NCBI RefSeq assembly: GCF_003697165.2
Contig: NZ_CP033092.2
Location: 4,030,001 to 4,094,000, forward strand
Source of the DNA: Escherichia coli DSM 30083 = JCM 1649 = ATCC 11775
GTDB lineage: Bacteria > Pseudomonadota > Gammaproteobacteria > Enterobacterales > Enterobacteriaceae
Reading direction: 5' to 3'
DNA: 64,000 nucleotides
Below, piece by piece: positions 19,276-29,439 of the stretch (position 1 is its first letter; each line of letters begins with the position of its first letter). The translations under genes and the position numbers were made by a program. The notes under the pieces are model-generated. The model was not told where the DNA came from. It saw only the letters and a program-made list of their open reading frames with translations, and did not search any database.

Positions 19276-19893
19276 ATTTCCTCCACATCCACTGTCTAAA
19301 AATTATGATGGTTTATTCAGGATATTCATTCCTTAAATGTTTCCAGCAAATTAATAGATTAAGCGAATAAATTATCCTTAGCATTCACTTTCATATCAGC
19401 ATACTCCTGCTGCACAACAACTCCACTGCATGTGTCAGAAGGTTAGCATCAAATGATAACCTGGTGAAATAGCCTGGAGACATTTAAAATATCTACATTA
19501 AGTTGTTAGGAATACTTAATGAAAAACAGAAATCACATTCATTTAATTTATAATTAAATGATATCCCTTCCCGCAGAATGCAAAATCACACAACCAATAT
19601 TTATTCAATGAAATCTGATGGTTTTAGCTTGTTAACATTAAAAAACGTGCCCGGTTATCTATTATCCTGATTCGTAAAGGCCAAACAATAAATTCATTAT
19701 GATGATAATATTCATGTGATAGTTTGTTTGCGGCGAGAGATAATTCGCTTTTTATCACCGAGCTTCTCCCGATAACCAGGATTAATCAGCGCAATTTTGA
19801 TCTTAACCTACCGCAAAACAACCGTGCTTCATGATACAAATGGATTCTCATTATCTGAACAATACGCAGCACGTCTATGACAAAGGGCGAGTT
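19276..19893. promoter_or_regulatory. AT-rich yjjQ-yjjP intergenic region
   Basis: About 620 bp without a supported gene. Runs such as TTTAATTTATAATTAAATG and AAAATATCTACATTAAG suit H-NS binding, and LeuO/H-NS control of yjjQ-bglJ is established in E. coli. The right part should hold the yjjP promoter. A 21-residue in-frame upstream extension of yjjP lies at its end and I do not favour it. Confidence 0.6.
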
Positions 19894-20664
19894 ATGCAAA
19901 CTGAGCAACAGCGAGCCGTAACACGGCTTTGTATCCAGTGTGGATTATTTCTTTTGCAACATGGTGCGGAAAGCGCGTTGGTTGATGAGCTTTCCTCACG
20001 ACTGGGTCGGGCACTGGGAATGGACAGCGTCGAAAGTTCTATCTCTTCGAACGCCATAGTGCTGACAACTATTAAAGATGGGCAATGCCTGACATCGACA
20101 CGTAAAAATCACGATCGCGGCATTAATATGCATGTGGTGACTGAAGTCCAGCACATTGTGATTCTTGCGGAGCATCATCTGCTGGATTACAAAGGCGTAG
20201 AGAAACGATTTAGCCAAATTCAGCCATTACGTTACCCAAGATGGCTGGTAGCCTTAATGGTTGGCCTTTCTTGCGCCTGTTTCTGTAAACTCAATAACGG
20301 TGGCTGGGATGGTGCCGTCATCACCTTCTTTGCCAGTACGACCGCGATGTATATCCGCCAGCTGCTGGCACAACGTCATCTTCATCCACAGATCAACTTT
20401 TGCCTTACCGCTTTCGCCGCCACCACCATTTCCGGATTGCTTTTGCAACTCCCCACTTTCAGCAATACCCCCACCATTGCGATGGCCGCCAGCGTTCTGC
20501 TGCTAGTGCCGGGCTTTCCGTTGATTAATGCCGTCGCCGATATGTTTAAAGGCCACATCAATACCGGACTGGCACGCTGGGCGATCGCCAGTCTGCTGAC
20601 ACTGGCTACCTGCGTCGGCGTAGTGATGGCACTGACGATTTGGGGGCTACGCGGATGGGTGTGA
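19894..20664 (+). CDS. yjjP: Succinate exporter subunit YjjP (ThrE family)
   Basis: The 256-residue inner-membrane protein corresponds to the N-terminal part of the ThrE threonine/serine exporter family (DUF1212). A cytoplasmic N-terminal domain (about 1-110) precedes five hydrophobic segments. Start [13 protein letters not shown] at 19894 gives the expected length. YjjP and YjjB together form a transporter implicated in succinate export under anaerobiosis. It overlaps yjjB by 10 bp. Confidence 0.93.
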
Positions 20665-21128
20665 TCGAATTTCTGTTAGCGTTGGCGCAGGATATGATCC
20701 TCGCCGCCATTCCTGCGGTCGGCTTTGCGATGGTGTTCAACGTTCCCGTGCGGGCGTTACGCTGGTGTGCGCTGCTTGGCTCGATAGGTCATGGTTCCCG
20801 AATGATCTTGATGACCAGCGGGTTGAATATTGAGTGGTCAACCTTTATGGCTTCTATGCTGGTCGGTACCATTGGTATTCAATGGTCGCGCTGGTATCTG
20901 GCGCATCCGAAAGTGTTTACCGTGGCGGCCGTTATCCCTATGTTCCCGGGCATATCGGCTTATACCGCAATGATTTCGGCGGTAAAAATCAGCCAGTTAG
21001 GTTACAGCGAACCGTTGATGATTACCCTGTTAACCAACTTTCTTACAGCTTCATCGATTGTTGGTGCGTTATCCATCGGTCTTTCCATTCCTGGATTATG
21101 GTTGTACCGCAAGCGCCCTCGCGTATAA
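20655..21128 (+). CDS. yjjB: Succinate exporter subunit YjjB (ThrE family)
   Basis: The 157-residue protein is the C-terminal half of a split ThrE-type exporter (DUF3815), with four to five membrane segments and the conserved [14 protein letters not shown] stretch. The start [13 protein letters not shown] lies inside the end of yjjP, so both are made together. In some other bacteria the two halves are fused in one protein. Confidence 0.93.
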
Positions 21129-21234
21129 AATTGCCTCGCTTAAGCACACGGATGAGAGACAGCCTCCTCTCCTCCGTGTGTTACTATAAAAGTTATCTCC
21201 CTTCTCGTTCATCGTTCCATATTTGAGAAACAGT

Positions 21235-21774
21235 ATGTCTTCCAGAGTTTTGACCCCGGACGTCGTTGGTATTGACGCCCTGGTACACGATCACCAAACC
21301 GTTCTGGCAAAAGCTGAAGGCGGTGTGGTTGCCGTATTTGCTAACAATGCCCCGGCGTTTTATGCCGTCACGCCTGCACGCCTGGCTGAACTGCTGGCGC
21401 TGGAAGAAAAGCTGGCGCGTCCGGGAAGCGATGTCGCTCTGGACGATCAACTCTATCAGGAACCGCAAGCCGCTCCCGTTGCTGTACCCATGGGGAAATT
21501 CGCCATGTATCCGGACTGGCAACCCGATGCCGATTTTATCCGCCTGGCGGCGCTATGGGGCGTGGCGCTAAGAGAGCCGGTGACCACCGAAGAACTGGCC
21601 TCATTCATTGCCTACTGGCAGGCGGAAGGTAAAGTCTTTCACCATGTGCAGTGGCAACAAAAACTGGCGCGCAGCCTGCAAATCGGTCGTGCCAGCAACG
21701 GCGGACTGCCGAAACGAGATGTGAATACGGTCAGCGAACCTGACAGCCAAATTCCACCAGGATTCAGAGGGTAA
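21235..21774 (+). CDS. dnaT: Primosomal protein DnaT
   Basis: The 179-residue protein (primosomal protein I) acts with PriA, PriB and DnaC to reload DnaB at stalled forks. The start [17 protein letters not shown] at 21235 gives the E. coli length; four upstream codons are excluded. The C-terminal part ([21 protein letters not shown] onward) is the ssDNA-binding DnaTC domain. It lies two bases before dnaC. Confidence 0.97.
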
Positions 21775-21776
21775 CG

Positions 21777-22514
21777 ATGAAAAACGTTGGCGACCTGATG
21801 CAACGCCTGCAAAAAATGATGCCTGCCCATATCAAACCCGCATTCAAAACGGGTGAAGAACTACTGGCCTGGCAAAAAGAACAAGGAGCGATCCGCTCCG
21901 CCGCTCTCGAACGTGAAAATCGGGCGATGAAAATGCAGCGCACCTTTAACCGCTCCGGTATTCGTCCACTGCATCAGAACTGTTCCTTTGAGAACTATCG
22001 CGTTGAGTGTGAAGGGCAGATGAATGCGTTAAGCAAAGCGCGCCAGTATGTCGAAGAGTTTGACGGCAACATCGCCAGCTTCATCTTTTCTGGTAAGCCA
22101 GGAACCGGCAAAAACCATCTGGCGGCGGCAATCTGCAACGAGCTGCTGCTACGCGGTAAATCCGTATTGATCATCACCGTGGCCGATATTATGTCGGCGA
22201 TGAAAGATACCTTCAGGAATAGCGGTACCAGCGAAGAACAACTGCTTAACGATCTGAGCAACGTTGATCTGCTGGTGATCGATGAGATCGGCGTGCAGAC
22301 CGAATCGAAATACGAAAAAGTGATCATCAACCAGATCGTCGATCGCCGCTCTTCTTCCAAACGCCCAACCGGGATGCTGACCAACAGTAATATGGAAGAG
22401 ATGACCAAGTTGCTGGGCGAACGCGTGATGGACCGTATGCGCCTGGGTAACAGTTTGTGGGTGATCTTCAACTGGGATAGCTACCGTAGCCGGGTAACAG
22501 GTAAAGAGTATTAA
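21777..22514 (+). CDS. dnaC: Replicative helicase loader DnaC
   Basis: The 245-residue AAA+ ATPase binds hexameric DnaB and opens it for loading at oriC and restart sites. Walker A FSGKPGTGKNHLAAAI is near residues 104-118, Walker B LLVIDEIG near 165, and the arginine-finger region VMDRMRLG near 220. The N-terminal ~75 residues form the DnaB-binding domain. It is coupled to dnaT by two bases. Confidence 0.97.
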   Translation: MKNVGDLMQRLQKMMPAHIKPAFKTGEELLAWQKEQGAIRSAALERENRAMKMQRTFNRSGIRPLHQNCSFENYRVECEGQMNALSKARQYVEEFDGNIASFIFSGKPGTGKNHLAAAICNELLLRGKSVLIITVADIMSAMKDTFRNSGTSEEQLLNDLSNVDLLVIDEIGVQTESKYEKVIINQIVDRRSSSKRPTGMLTNSNMEEMTKLLGERVMDRMRLGNSLWVIFNWDSYRSRVTGKEY

Positions 22515-22562
22515 TCCCCGTTTCTGGCGGTATACTGCGACACAATTCCACCTTGAGTAATG

Positions 22563-23057
22563 ATGATGAAAACTGTTAAACATCTTCTGTGCTGTGCCAT
22601 TGCCGCCAGCGCATTAATTTCCACCGGGGTGCATGCTGCGTCCTGGAAAGATGCGCTCTCCAGCGCCGCCAGCGAACTTGGCAACCAAAACAGCACGACA
22701 CAGGAAGGCGGTTGGTCGCTCGCGTCATTAACTAACTTGCTTAGCAGCGGAAACCAGGCCTTAAGCGCAGATAACATGAACAATGCCGCAGGCATTCTGC
22801 AATACTGCGCGAAGCAAAAGCTGGCGTCGGTAACCGATGCCGAAAACATCAAGAACCAGGTGCTGGAAAAGCTGGGCCTGAACAGTGAAGAGCAAAAAGA
22901 AGACACCAACTATCTGGACGGCATTCAGGGTTTGCTGAAAACCAAAGATGGTCAGCAACTCAATCTGGATAACATCGGAACAACTCCGCTGGCAGAAAAG
23001 GTGAAAACCAAAGCCTGCGATCTGGTGTTAAAACAGGGGCTGAACTTCATTTCCTGA
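22563..23057 (+). CDS. yjjA: Periplasmic protein YjjA (DUF2501)
   Basis: The 164-residue precursor has a signal peptide MMKTVKHLLCCAIAASALIS... with cleavage likely at VHA/AS (about residue 26). The mature part is a helical DUF2501 domain with two cysteines that could pair. Function is unknown. It follows dnaC by 48 bp and could share its transcript. Confidence 0.92.
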   Translation: MMKTVKHLLCCAIAASALISTGVHAASWKDALSSAASELGNQNSTTQEGGWSLASLTNLLSSGNQALSADNMNNAAGILQYCAKQKLASVTDAENIKNQVLEKLGLNSEEQKEDTNYLDGIQGLLKTKDGQQLNLDNIGTTPLAEKVKTKACDLVLKQGLNFIS

Positions 23058-23310
23058 ACCGCGAAACGCCGCGTTTTAGCTGTTACCCGGCTGACGCGGC
23101 TCTCTCCTGCCCTTTTCCCTGCTCCTGGACGGTTTTACCCCTGTTACACGGGAAGTGACCGTAATCAAAAAAGTCTGTTTATAAACTAATTCCTAACAAC
23201 ATCGCATTTTTTTGACACTAGAATTGCAGCAATATGGCGACGCCATTACATTGTGCTTCTCAAAAAGCTTAAACGTTGGCTAAACGGCCCGGTTTAGTGA
23301 GGATCGCCCG

Positions 23311-25602
23311 TTGTCAGAACTACTCTCTTTCGCCCTTTTTCTCGCCTCTGTGCTGATTTACGCATGGAAAGCGGGACGTAACACCTGGTGGTTTGCAGCC
23401 ACGTTAACGGTGCTGGGGCTATTTGTCGTTTTAAATATCACCCTGTTTGCCAGCGACTATTTTACTGGCGATGGTATTAACGACGCGGTTCTCTATACCT
23501 TAACCAACAGCCTGACCGGTGCTGGCGTCAGCAAATACATTTTGCCGGGTATCGGCATTGTGCTGGGGCTGACAGCGGTGTTCGGTGCGCTGGGCTGGAT
23601 CCTGCGCCGTCGTCGCCATCATCCGCACCATTTTGGTTACAGCCTGCTGGCGCTCTTACTGGCGCTGGGTTCGGTGGACGCCAGCCCGGCATTTCGTCAG
23701 ATAACGGAACTGGTGAAATCCCAGTCACGCGACGGCGACCCGGACTTTGCGGCTTATTATAAAGAGCCGTCGAAAACTATCCCTGACCCGAAACTCAACC
23801 TGGTTTATATCTACGGCGAAAGTCTCGAGCGGACCTATTTTGATAACGAGGCTTTCCCGGATCTCACGCCTGAACTGGGCGCGTTGAAAAATGAAGGCCT
23901 GGATTTCAGCCACACGCAGCAGCTGCCGGGAACAGATTACACGATTGCGGGCATGGTGGCTTCTCAGTGCGGCATACCGCTGTTTGCCCCCTTTGAAGGC
24001 AACGCCTCCGCCTCTGTCTCCAGCTTCTTCCCGCAGAACATCTGTCTGGGAGATATCCTGAAAAACTCGGGTTATCAGAACTATTTCGTGCAGGGCGCGA
24101 ATCTGCGTTTTGCCGGTAAAGATGTGTTCCTGAAGTCGCATGGCTTCGACCACTTATACGGCTCAGAAGAGCTGAAAAGCGTGGTAGCCGACCCGCACTA
24201 TCGCAACGACTGGGGATTCTACGACGATACCGTTCTCGATGAAGCGTGGAAAAAGTTTGAAGAGCTTTCCCGCTCAGGTCAGCGATTCTCACTGTTTACC
24301 CTGACAGTCGATACCCATCACCCGGATGGTTTTATCTCTCGTACCTGTAACCGCAAAAAATATGATTTTGACGGTAAACCGAATCAGTCATTCAGCGCGG
24401 TAAGTTGCAGCCAGGAGAACATCGCGACGTTTATCAACAAAATCAAAGCGTCACCGTGGTTTAAAGATACCGTCATCGTCGTCTCTTCTGACCATTTAGC
24501 GATGAACAACACGGCGTGGAAATACCTCAATAAGCAGGATCGCAATAACCTGTTTTTTGTCATTCGTGGCGACAAGCCGCAGCAAGAGACGCTGGCAGTG
24601 AAGCGTAACACGATGGATAACGGCGCGACGGTGCTGGACATTCTCGGTGGCGATAACTATCTCGGACTTGGTCGTAGCAGTTTATCCGGGCAGTCGATGT
24701 CGGAAATCTTCCTCAATATCAAAGAGAAAACATTGGCGTGGAAGCCAGATATCATCCGCCTGTGGAAATTCCCTAAAGAGATGAAAGAGTTCACCATCGA
24801 CCAGCAGAAAAACATGATTGCCTTCTCGGGTAGCCATTTCCGTTTGCCGCTGCTGTTGCGGGTTTCAGACAAACGCGTGGAACCGCTGCCGGAAAGCGAA
24901 TACTCAGCACCGCTGCGTTTCCAGCTGGCCGATTTCGCTCCACGCGACAATTTCGTCTGGGTTGACCGTTGCTACAAGATGGCACAACTCTGGGCTCCGG
25001 AACTGGCACTTTCCACCGACTGGTGTGTCTCGCAAGGGCAGCTTGGCGGTCAGCAAATTGTTCAGCATGTTGACAAAACAACATGGCAGGGCAAAACGGC
25101 ATTTAAAGATACGGTCATCGACATGGCGCGTTACAAAGGCAATGTCGATACGCTGAAGATTGTTGATAACGATATTCGCTACAAAGCCGACAGTTTCATC
25201 TTTAACGTCGCCGGTGCGCCAGAAGAGGTGAAACAGTTTAGCGGGATTTCCCGTCCGGAGTCGTGGGGCCGCTGGTCCAACGCGCAGCTGGGCGATGAAG
25301 TAAAAATCGAGTACAAGCATCCGCTGCCGAAGAAATTTGACCTGGTGATTACCGCCAAAGCATACGGCAATAACGCCAGCCGTCCTATTCCGGTACGCGT
25401 AGGCAATGAAGAACAAACTCTTGTGCTGGGCAATGAAGTGACCACCACCACACTGCATTTCGATAACCCAACCGATGCCGACACACTGGTAATTGTGCCG
25501 CCGGAACCTGTCTCAACCAACGAAGGGAATATCCTCGGACACTCGCCGCGTAAGCTCGGGATCGGCATGGTGGAAATTAAAGTGGTAGAACGTGAAGGGT
25601 AA
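23311..25602 (+). CDS. opgB: Phosphoglycerol transferase OpgB
   Basis: The 763-residue protein transfers phosphoglycerol from phosphatidylglycerol to osmoregulated periplasmic glucans. The N-terminus has about four membrane segments (residues 1-125), followed by a large periplasmic sulfatase-like domain with the nucleophile motif [11 protein letters not shown] near residue 170 and [11 protein letters not shown] near 395. A further region after about 560 is periplasmic. The start is TTG at 23311, giving the known E. coli length. It is bounded by a strong hairpin downstream. Confidence 0.97.
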   Translation: MSELLSFALFLASVLIYAWKAGRNTWWFAATLTVLGLFVVLNITLFASDYFTGDGINDAVLYTLTNSLTGAGVSKYILPGIGIVLGLTAVFGALGWILRRRRHHPHHFGYSLLALLLALGSVDASPAFRQITELVKSQSRDGDPDFAAYYKEPSKTIPDPKLNLVYIYGESLERTYFDNEAFPDLTPELGALKNEGLDFSHTQQLPGTDYTIAGMVASQCGIPLFAPFEGNASASVSSFFPQNICLGDILKNSGYQNYFVQGANLRFAGKDVFLKSHGFDHLYGSEELKSVVADPHYRNDWGFYDDTVLDEAWKKFEELSRSGQRFSLFTLTVDTHHPDGFISRTCNRKKYDFDGKPNQSFSAVSCSQENIATFINKIKASPWFKDTVIVVSSDHLAMNNTAWKYLNKQDRNNLFFVIRGDKPQQETLAVKRNTMDNGATVLDILGGDNYLGLGRSSLSGQSMSEIFLNIKEKTLAWKPDIIRLWKFPKEMKEFTIDQQKNMIAFSGSHFRLPLLLRVSDKRVEPLPESEYSAPLRFQLADFAPRDNFVWVDRCYKMAQLWAPELALSTDWCVSQGQLGGQQIVQHVDKTTWQGKTAFKDTVIDMARYKGNVDTLKIVDNDIRYKADSFIFNVAGAPEEVKQFSGISRPESWGRWSNAQLGDEVKIEYKHPLPKKFDLVITAKAYGNNASRPIPVRVGNEEQTLVLGNEVTTTTLHFDNPTDADTLVIVPPEPVSTNEGNILGHSPRKLGIGMVEIKVVEREG

Positions 25603-25614
25603 TTCCTGACTGAT

Positions 25615-25643
25615 GTGTAGGTCGCATAGGGTGCGACCTACAC
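25615..25643 (+). terminator. Hairpin after opgB
   Basis: GTGTAGGTCGC/GCGACCTACAC form an 11-pair perfect stem with a seven-base loop, 13 bp past the stop. The tail CGCCTTCT is not a clear T run, so it may act as a stability element or weak terminator. Confidence 0.6.
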
Positions 25644-25674
25644 GCCTTCTACGGCTTACAACACATTATTAAGA

Positions 25675-25712
25675 AACAAAAAAAACAGCGCCCAACACTT
25701 CCCCGGACGCTG
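25675..25712 (-). terminator. Terminator of lgoD
   Basis: On the minus strand CAGCGTCC...GGGCGCTG forms a stem (one G-T pair) followed by TTTTTTTTG, 28 bp past the lgoD stop. This is a textbook intrinsic terminator. Confidence 0.85.
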
Positions 25713-25739
25713 CATGGCAACTTTAATAATCTCGCCTTA

Positions 25740-26762
25740 TCAGAAAGTAATTACGCCTTTAATTAACTCACGATTGTTAATCACATCGCGCTCGTAGGTT
25801 TCTGCCAGCGTGGCGAACGGATAGCGATGGGTTAACATCATGTCAGCAGTGATTTTTCCTTCCGCCATCAGTCGACCGACTTTAGCAAAATCTTCCGGCG
25901 TGGCGTTGCGGCTGCCCATCATCGTCGTTTCTTTTTTATGGAATTCCGGATCGGAGAACTGCAACTCACCTTTAAACAGGCCGACAAATACCACCGTGCC
26001 GCCGTGACGAATCAAATTCACGGTGTTATTCATCGCATGTTGATTACCTGTCGCGTCGATCACTTTCTGCGCCAGCGAACCACCAAACTGCGCCCGTAGC
26101 TGCGCGTCAAAATCTTCGGCTGACGGGTCCAGTAAAGGTAATTCCAGACGCGTTGCCACATGTTCACGGCGCGCCGGACTGGTATCCGCCACCACCACCT
26201 GTGCGCCATCGGCTTTAGCGATTGCCGCCGCGCCCAGACCGATTGGCCCCGCCCCGACCACCAGCACCTGCTCGCCGGGAGCAATGGCTGCGCGACGCAC
26301 CGCATGAGCGCTAATAGCGAAAGGTTCAATCAATGCTGCCGCCTGCGGGTCAATACCGTCTGCGGGCAAAATGTTCGCCACCGGCACGCTCAAATACTCA
26401 CTAAAACCGCCATCCTGATGCACGCCAATGACTGAAATTTTTTCACAGCAATTGGTACGCCCGCTTTTACACGCCGGGCATTGCTGACAGGCAACATAAG
26501 GGATCACAGCAACTTGCTGACCATTTTTAAGATCAGCAATATTTTTACCCAGCCCAACAATCTCCCCACATATTTCATGGCCTAAAACACGTGGATAACT
26601 AAAAAATGGTTGATTTCCACCCCAGGCATGAATATCGGTACCGCAAATCCCGACAGACTTAATTTTTATTAATGCTTCATTGTCACCCGGAATAGGTATC
26701 TCGCGTTGTTTCCAGACTAATTCTTTCGGCTGCTGGCAAATTAAAACATTCATCGTAGACAT
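25740..26762 (-). CDS. lgoD: L-galactonate 5-dehydrogenase LgoD
   Basis: The 340-residue zinc-dependent medium-chain dehydrogenase oxidises L-galactonate to D-tagaturonate for entry into the hexuronate pathway. Catalytic zinc ligands lie in SVGICGTDIHAWGG and LGHEICGE; the structural zinc cysteines in CQQCPACKSGRTNCC; the NAD-binding VLVVGAGPIGLGAAAIA near residue 165. The start MSTMNVLICQQPKEL at 26762 gives the E. coli length. It diverges from lgoR across 138 bp. Confidence 0.95.
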   Translation of the reverse strand: MSTMNVLICQQPKELVWKQREIPIPGDNEALIKIKSVGICGTDIHAWGGNQPFFSYPRVLGHEICGEIVGLGKNIADLKNGQQVAVIPYVACQQCPACKSGRTNCCEKISVIGVHQDGGFSEYLSVPVANILPADGIDPQAAALIEPFAISAHAVRRAAIAPGEQVLVVGAGPIGLGAAAIAKADGAQVVVADTSPARREHVATRLELPLLDPSAEDFDAQLRAQFGGSLAQKVIDATGNQHAMNNTVNLIRHGGTVVFVGLFKGELQFSDPEFHKKETTMMGSRNATPEDFAKVGRLMAEGKITADMMLTHRYPFATLAETYERDVINNRELIKGVITF

Positions 26763-26900
26763 GATTCGGCTCTCCACTTTTTGTTGCCTTAGATATCAAT
26801 GAAAATGAAAAATGGCAGCGGAACGGAAAATCTTTTTTGTGAAAACACACGCATAAAAATGTTTTAAATCGGGTTTTAATGGACTCACAAGGAGGAAAAT

Positions 26901-27815
26901 ATGAGTCGTTCACAAAATTTACGCCACAATGTGATTAACCAGGTCATTGATGATATGGCGCGGGGTCATATCCCTTCCCCACTTCCATCGCAAAGTGCGC
27001 TGGCGGAAATGTACAACATCAGCCGCACCACAGTGCGTCATATTCTCAGCCACTTACGCGAATGCGGCGTCTTGACGCAGGTTGGAAACGACTATGTTAT
27101 TGCGCGTAAACCTGACCATGATGACGGTTTCGCCTGTACTACCGCTTCAATGAGTGAACAAAACAAAGTGTTTGAGCAGGCTTTTTTCACGATGATAAAC
27201 CAGCGCCAGTTACGCCCAGGGGAAACGTTTTCTGAACTGCAACTGGCTCGGGCCGCGGGTGTCAGCCCGGTTGTAGTAAGAGAATATCTTTTAAAATTCG
27301 GCCGTTATAATCTTATTCACAGCGAAAAGCGCGGCCAGTGGAGCATGAAGCAATTCGATCAATCCTACGCCGAGCAGCTGTTTGAGCTACGCGAAATGCT
27401 CGAAACACATTCACTTCAGCACTTTCTCAACCTGCCTGATCATGATCCCCGCTGGCTGCAGGCGAAAACCATGCTCGAACGTCATCGGCTACTGCGTGAC
27501 AACATCGGCAATAGCTTTCGCATGTTCTCGCAACTTGACAGAGATTTTCACTCCTTACTGCTTTCAGCTGCCGACAATATCTTTTTTGATCAATCGCTTG
27601 AGATCATCTCAGTCATCTTTCATTTTCACTATCAATGGGACGAAAGCGATCTTAAACAGCGCAATATCATTGCCGTCGATGAGCATATGACCATTCTCAG
27701 CGCTCTGATTTGCCGCAGTGACCTTGATGCCACCCTTGCGCTCCGTAACCATTTGAATTCAGCTAAACAATCAATGATTCGATCCATTAATGAGAACACG
27801 CGTTATGCTCATTAA
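26901..27815 (+). CDS. lgoR: GntR-type regulator LgoR with two winged-helix segments
   Basis: The 304-residue protein regulates L-galactonate use in E. coli. It starts after AAGGAGGAAAAT. Unusually there are two helix-turn-helix-like segments: SALAEMYNISRTTVRHILSH near residues 32-51 and SELQLARAAGVSPVVVREYL near 112-131. The C-terminal ~150 residues look like the helical FCD ligand domain (YAEQLFELREMLETHSL...). So it is longer than a usual FadR-type repressor (about 230-250). It lies between lgoD and lgoT and is presumably autoregulated. Confidence 0.92.
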   Translation: MSRSQNLRHNVINQVIDDMARGHIPSPLPSQSALAEMYNISRTTVRHILSHLRECGVLTQVGNDYVIARKPDHDDGFACTTASMSEQNKVFEQAFFTMINQRQLRPGETFSELQLARAAGVSPVVVREYLLKFGRYNLIHSEKRGQWSMKQFDQSYAEQLFELREMLETHSLQHFLNLPDHDPRWLQAKTMLERHRLLRDNIGNSFRMFSQLDRDFHSLLLSAADNIFFDQSLEIISVIFHFHYQWDESDLKQRNIIAVDEHMTILSALICRSDLDATLALRNHLNSAKQSMIRSINENTRYAH

Positions 27816-27975
27816 GTACGGATTAAAAACAGCAAACTATTAGCGGGTGCACGGTTTTATCAAAAGATAAATACCGGGAAATTCCCGCTTACCTATGCTC
27901 ACAATCAGTCGACTAAAAATGTTTTTGTGAGCGGTAGTAAAGTCCTAAAACTTTAACCTGCCGTTAATGTCAACC

Positions 27976-27998
27976 TTGCGTAATGCACAATTACGTAA
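27976..27998. promoter_or_regulatory. Inverted repeat before lgoT
   Basis: TTGCGTAAT and ATTACGTAA are separated by five bases, a 23-bp near-palindrome with one mismatch, ending 31 bp before the lgoT start. It is a candidate LgoR operator; this is inference from position and symmetry. A further small palindrome, CGGGAAATTCCCG, lies at 27875-27887. Confidence 0.55.
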
Positions 27999-28029
27999 AC
28001 AATTAAAATTATAAATACAGGAGTCCGGC

Positions 28030-29391
28030 GTGGAAAAAGAAAATATCACCATCGATCCGCGTTCTTCATTTACTCCATCTTCGTCGGCAGATATTCCCGT
28101 GCCACCAGATGGATTAGTTCAACGCAGTACCCGAATTAAACGCATTCAAACCACCGCCATGTTGTTATTATTTTTTGCGGCGGTAATCAATTATCTCGAC
28201 CGCAGTTCGCTGTCGGTAGCAAATTTAACGATTCGTGAAGAATTGGGATTAAGTGCCACCGAAATCGGCGCTTTGCTCTCCGTGTTTTCACTCGCTTACG
28301 GGATTGCGCAACTTCCTTGCGGCCCACTATTGGATCGTAAAGGCCCACGCCTGATGCTGGGACTGGGGATGTTCTTCTGGTCACTGTTCCAGGCAATGTC
28401 TGGCATGGTGCACAACTTTACGCAGTTCGTGTTGGTGCGTATCGGTATGGGGATTGGTGAAGCGCCGATGAACCCATGCGGTGTAAAAGTCATTAACGAC
28501 TGGTTCAACATCAAAGAGCGCGGACGCCCGATGGGCTTCTTCAACGCAGCTTCTACCATTGGCGTTGCCGTAAGCCCACCGATTCTGGCGGCGATGATGC
28601 TGGTGATGGGCTGGCGCGGGATGTTTATTACCATTGGTGTACTGGGGATTTTTCTCGCCATCGGCTGGTATATGCTCTATCGCAACCGCGAGCACGTAGA
28701 ACTGACTGCCGTTGAGCAAGCTTATCTCAATGCAGGTAGCGTCAATGCCCGCCGAGATCCGCTCAGTTTTGCCGAATGGCGCAGCCTGTTCCGTAACCGT
28801 ACAATGTGGGGAATGATGCTCGGATTCAGTGGCATCAACTACACTGCGTGGCTGTATCTGGCCTGGCTTCCTGGTTACCTGCAAACAGCCTATAACCTGG
28901 ATTTAAAAAGCACAGGGTTGATGGCGGCTATCCCTTTCCTGTTTGGGGCTGCCGGGATGCTGGTCAACGGTTACGTTACCGACTGGCTGGTCAAAGGGGG
29001 AATGGCTCCGATTAAAAGCCGTAAGATCTGCATTATTGCCGGGATGTTCTGTTCTGCCGCCTTTACGCTGATAGTACCACAAGCGACAACATCCATGACG
29101 GCGGTTCTGCTGATTGGCATGGCACTGTTCTGTATTCACTTTGCCGGAACATCCTGCTGGGGCTTGATCCACGTCGCAGTTGCTTCTCGCATGACTGCGT
29201 CGGTGGGCAGTATCCAGAACTTTGCCAGCTTCATCTGCGCCTCTTTTGCGCCGATCATTACTGGTTTTATTGTTGATACCACCCACTCATTCCGTCTGGC
29301 ACTAATCATCTGCGGTTGCGTCACCGCAGCGGGGGCACTGGCGTACATCTTCCTGGTTCGTCAGCCGATCAACGACCCACGTAAAGATTAA
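28030..29391 (+). CDS. lgoT: L-galactonate transporter LgoT
   Basis: The 453-residue inner-membrane protein is an anion:cation symporter-type member of the major facilitator superfamily. A ~45-residue cytoplasmic N-terminus precedes twelve membrane segments. INYLDRSSLSVA after the first segment and GPLLDRKGPRLML after the second are family signatures. The start is GTG preceded by CAGGAGTCCGGC. It is downstream of lgoR with a 214-bp gap containing its own control elements. Confidence 0.95.
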   Translation: MEKENITIDPRSSFTPSSSADIPVPPDGLVQRSTRIKRIQTTAMLLLFFAAVINYLDRSSLSVANLTIREELGLSATEIGALLSVFSLAYGIAQLPCGPLLDRKGPRLMLGLGMFFWSLFQAMSGMVHNFTQFVLVRIGMGIGEAPMNPCGVKVINDWFNIKERGRPMGFFNAASTIGVAVSPPILAAMMLVMGWRGMFITIGVLGIFLAIGWYMLYRNREHVELTAVEQAYLNAGSVNARRDPLSFAEWRSLFRNRTMWGMMLGFSGINYTAWLYLAWLPGYLQTAYNLDLKSTGLMAAIPFLFGAAGMLVNGYVTDWLVKGGMAPIKSRKICIIAGMFCSAAFTLIVPQATTSMTAVLLIGMALFCIHFAGTSCWGLIHVAVASRMTASVGSIQNFASFICASFAPIITGFIVDTTHSFRLALIICGCVTAAGALAYIFLVRQPINDPRKD

Positions 29392-29400
29392 TCTCCTTAT

Positions 29401-29432
29401 GCCCGATAACATTTTGCTTATCGGGCATTTTC
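29401..29432 (+). terminator. Terminator between lgoT and tsr
   Basis: GCCCGATAA...TTATCGGGC is a nine-pair stem with an eight-base loop followed by ATTTTC on the plus strand. It lies between convergent lgoT and tsr. Confidence 0.8.
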
Positions 29433-29439
29433 ATGGCGA

